Positions 62,236 to 64,000 of a stretch of 64,000 nt of DNA are shown in pieces. The notes under the pieces were generated by a model. It made no database searches and had not been told where the DNA came from. It worked only from the letters and a program-made list of their open reading frames with translations. The stretch comes from Algicola sagamiensis DSM 14643 (GTDB taxonomy: Bacteria; Pseudomonadota; Gammaproteobacteria; Enterobacterales; Alteromonadaceae), in contig NZ_KB894491.1 in NCBI RefSeq assembly GCF_000374485.1, positions 248,546-312,545 of the forward strand, given 5' to 3'. How positions within the stretch are numbered: the stretch's first letter is position 1; each line of letters begins with the position of its first letter. Both the position numbers and the translations under genes were made by a program.

Positions 62236-64000
62236 TCAGCCCGCTTTTAGCTTCTCCAGAGTCTCTTGAATGGAATTTTGGAATGGTTTGAGGTGGGACT
62301 CTAATGAAAATATAAGATCAGAAATTTGATCAAGCTCATGCGTTTTACTGGCATCTTCCAATGCCTGGCAAATTTTGTGAATACTATCCCCACCTAAACC
62401 CACCGAAGGGGACTTTAATTTATGCGCTTGCTTTCCAACAGCCGTATAATCCTGCTCTGACATGAATAGATAAATTTCTGAAAGTGTTTCTTCCGATGAT
62501 TGCAAATAATGACCGAGCATCTCCATTTGAAATTCAACATCATCACCAACAATTTCAACTAAACGGTGAAGATCAACTTCATCCACTTTTAATGGTTGCT
62601 CTTTTTCTTCAAGCTCCTCATCGTCTTCAACCGTTTTTTCATTACTTATGGCCTGCTTGTTTAACCATAGATATAATACCTGGCGGAGCTTTTCGAGCTG
62701 AATTGGCTTCGTAATATAATCATTCATCCCAGCCTCCAAGCAGTTCTCTTTTTCTCCTTTCACCGCATTTGCGGTAATTGCAATCACGGGCAACGCATGA
62801 CAATGAGGGTGATCCGTTGCTCGGATTTTCTGGACAAGCTCGTACCCATCCATTTCTGGCATATGACAATCAGTCAGTAATATATCGTACTTGGTGTTTA
62901 ATAACGCATCGAAAGCTTGCTTTCCATCATCGACAACATCACAAGCGTAACCGATTTTCTTGAGCTGTGCTCTTAAAACATGCTGGTTAATTTCATAGTC
63001 TTCTGCAACAAGGATCTTCGTTTGTGATAAGTGCATTTTTGTCTCATTTCTTCCCTGTGGCGGCACTCTTGGCAAATCATCAAAAATAACCTGAGTATTT
63101 GCAGTTGAGAGTTTCGCCTCAATCGAATCTTTGAGCGCAACATAATCTAATGGCAAAACACTCACCTTATGGAAACCTTGCATTTGCTCTGGTAAAGACA
63201 TCAGCACTTCATGGTCACGATATAAAAGGATGATTCTGGTATGCTGGCTACACTCTGTCAAAATGCTGAGTGCTTCTTCATAGTTTTCCTTCAAAATCGT
63301 TATATCGACCATGAGATACTCGATTTCGATTTGTTTTACGATGGAAGGTATTTCAGATAACAGGCAAGTTTCGATTTGGGCAGAAAAATCTTCGAGCGCC
63401 TTCCTAATTTCACCGTGAATATATTCATTTTGGATCACTAATAATGTAACTTTATCCTCCAATTGCCCTTGGAAAAATATACTGTGATCCTCTGGCGTCA
63501 ATTGAAATGGAATATACAAAGCAAATTGAGTTCCTTTTCCTTTATCACTTGTCACCCAAATATCTCCGCCCATTGCTTTTGCCAAACGAGATGAGATACT
63601 TAGCCCAAGGCCAGTGCCACCAAATTTTCGCGTTGTGGAGCTTTCTTCCTGCTCGAAAGGCTGGAAAATATGGCTCAGTTTGCTTACATCAATTCCTATC
63701 CCATTATCTTCAACATAAAACACAACCCCATACACATCACCTTCCTGATCAAAGTTCTCCATTTTTAGTTTTACAAAACTATAATCCCGTTTCGCTTTCG
63801 CCGTAAATTTAATCGCATTGGAAAGTAAATTGACCAAAATTTGTCGGATTCGGGTAATATCCCCTCGCACGTGCCAAGGGATATCTTTCTCAATCAAGAC
63901 TTGAAGGTAGATTTCTTTTTGTAAGGCACTCACTCTGAAAGTCTGGCTCAACTCACTGACCAACCGGATGAGATCAATACTGGTTTCCTCCAGATCTAAG
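62236..64000 (-). CDS. Hybrid sensor histidine kinase with receiver and HPt domains, cut by window edge
   Basis: The frame is open to the right edge. The visible 588 residues begin in the kinase core (LVSELSQTFRVSALQKEI) and continue: ATPase motifs ILVNLLSNAIKFTAK, YVEDNGIGIDVSKL and GGTGLGLSISSRLAK; a degenerate second receiver-like part; a receiver domain (ILVAEDYEINQHVLRAQL, phospho-acceptor Asp in DILLTDCHMPEMDG); and a C-terminal HPt domain with the phospho-accepting His in GKQAHKLKSPSVGLGG. This is the BarA/ArcB-like multistep phosphorelay layout. The N-terminal sensor lies outside the window. Neighbouring orphan binding proteins may supply its signal (inference). Confidence 0.9.
   Translation of the reverse strand, partial: LDLEETSIDLIRLVSELSQTFRVSALQKEIYLQVLIEKDIPWHVRGDITRIRQILVNLLSNAIKFTAKAKRDYSFVKLKMENFDQEGDVYGVVFYVEDNGIGIDVSKLSHIFQPFEQEESSTTRKFGGTGLGLSISSRLAKAMGGDIWVTSDKGKGTQFALYIPFQLTPEDHSIFFQGQLEDKVTLLVIQNEYIHGEIRKALEDFSAQIETCLLSEIPSIVKQIEIEYLMVDITILKENYEEALSILTECSQHTRIILLYRDHEVLMSLPEQMQGFHKVSVLPLDYVALKDSIEAKLSTANTQVIFDDLPRVPPQGRNETKMHLSQTKILVAEDYEINQHVLRAQLKKIGYACDVVDDGKQAFDALLNTKYDILLTDCHMPEMDGYELVQKIRATDHPHCHALPVIAITANAVKGEKENCLEAGMNDYITKPIQLEKLRQVLYLWLNKQAISNEKTVEDDEELEEKEQPLKVDEVDLHRLVEIVGDDVEFQMEMLGHYLQSSEETLSEIYLFMSEQDYTAVGKQAHKLKSPSVGLGGDSIHKICQALEDASKTHELDQISDLIFSLESHLKPFQNSIQETLEKLKAG

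Overview
The window looks like chromosomal DNA of a mid-GC gammaproteobacterium, probably a marine or aquatic aerobic heterotroph. Evidence: the comEC-msbA-lpxK-Trm112-kdsB order, a ccoNOQP cbb3 oxidase locus followed by ccoH-ccoI-ccoS, fnr, uspE and ttcA, purM-purN-DUF3108, and secreted peptidases with GlyGly-CTERM-like tails. I cannot name a genus. No phage, plasmid, CRISPR or transposase genes were seen. One short MITE-like repeat is present.

Layout. 1-1.8 kb: exported proteins of unknown role. 1.9-9.4 kb (minus): a housekeeping run (comEC, msbA, lpxK, Trm112, kdsB, an RluA-family pseudouridine synthase, tcdA) for lipid A/Kdo assembly, DNA uptake and RNA modification. 9.4-17.5 kb: mixed small genes, including a signal-less 5'-nucleotidase-family enzyme, an AraC regulator, lipoproteins, and a paired PLP-fold protein plus FemAB/GNAT-like acyltransferase. 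17.7-20.2 kb: purM, purN, DUF3108. 20.3-26.0 kb: a tightly coupled five-gene cassette (acyl carrier protein, LpxL-like acyltransferase, second MsbA-like exporter, AMP-forming acyl ligase, PLP decarboxylase) closed by a strong terminator. 26.1-34.6 kb: gltX, a periplasmic binding-type protein, a very large M36/M4-like metallopeptidase, dapE. 34.7-38.1 kb: a subtilisin-family peptidase and tRNA-Ser(TGA). 38.2-42.2 kb: a minus-strand set of sensor kinase, periplasmic protein and outer-membrane barrel. 42.2-48.9 kb: a lipoprotein, tandem DUF350 protein, membrane-fused spermidine-synthase-like protein, DUF2170, PspA-family protein, DUF2491 and a small tandem ribbon-helix-helix-like protein. 49.4-59.9 kb: the cbb3 oxidase, its assembly genes, fnr, uspE and ttcA. 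60-64 kb: orphan periplasmic binding proteins and a hybrid histidine kinase running off the right edge.

Two regions are the best candidates for little-described systems. The first is the 20.3-26.0 kb cassette. It has its own carrier protein, an activating ligase, an amino-acid-decarboxylase-type enzyme, an acyltransferase and an ABC lipid exporter, which together suggest synthesis and export of an unusual acylated amine or lipid. The second is the PspA/polyamine module at 42.8-48.8 kb. Its second transcription unit starts at a clear sigma70 promoter carrying two nearly identical 13-bp palindromes, and ends with a gene that folds on paper as two successive ribbon-helix-helix units, a plausible autoregulator.

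All domain calls are from reading motifs by eye. No database search was run.
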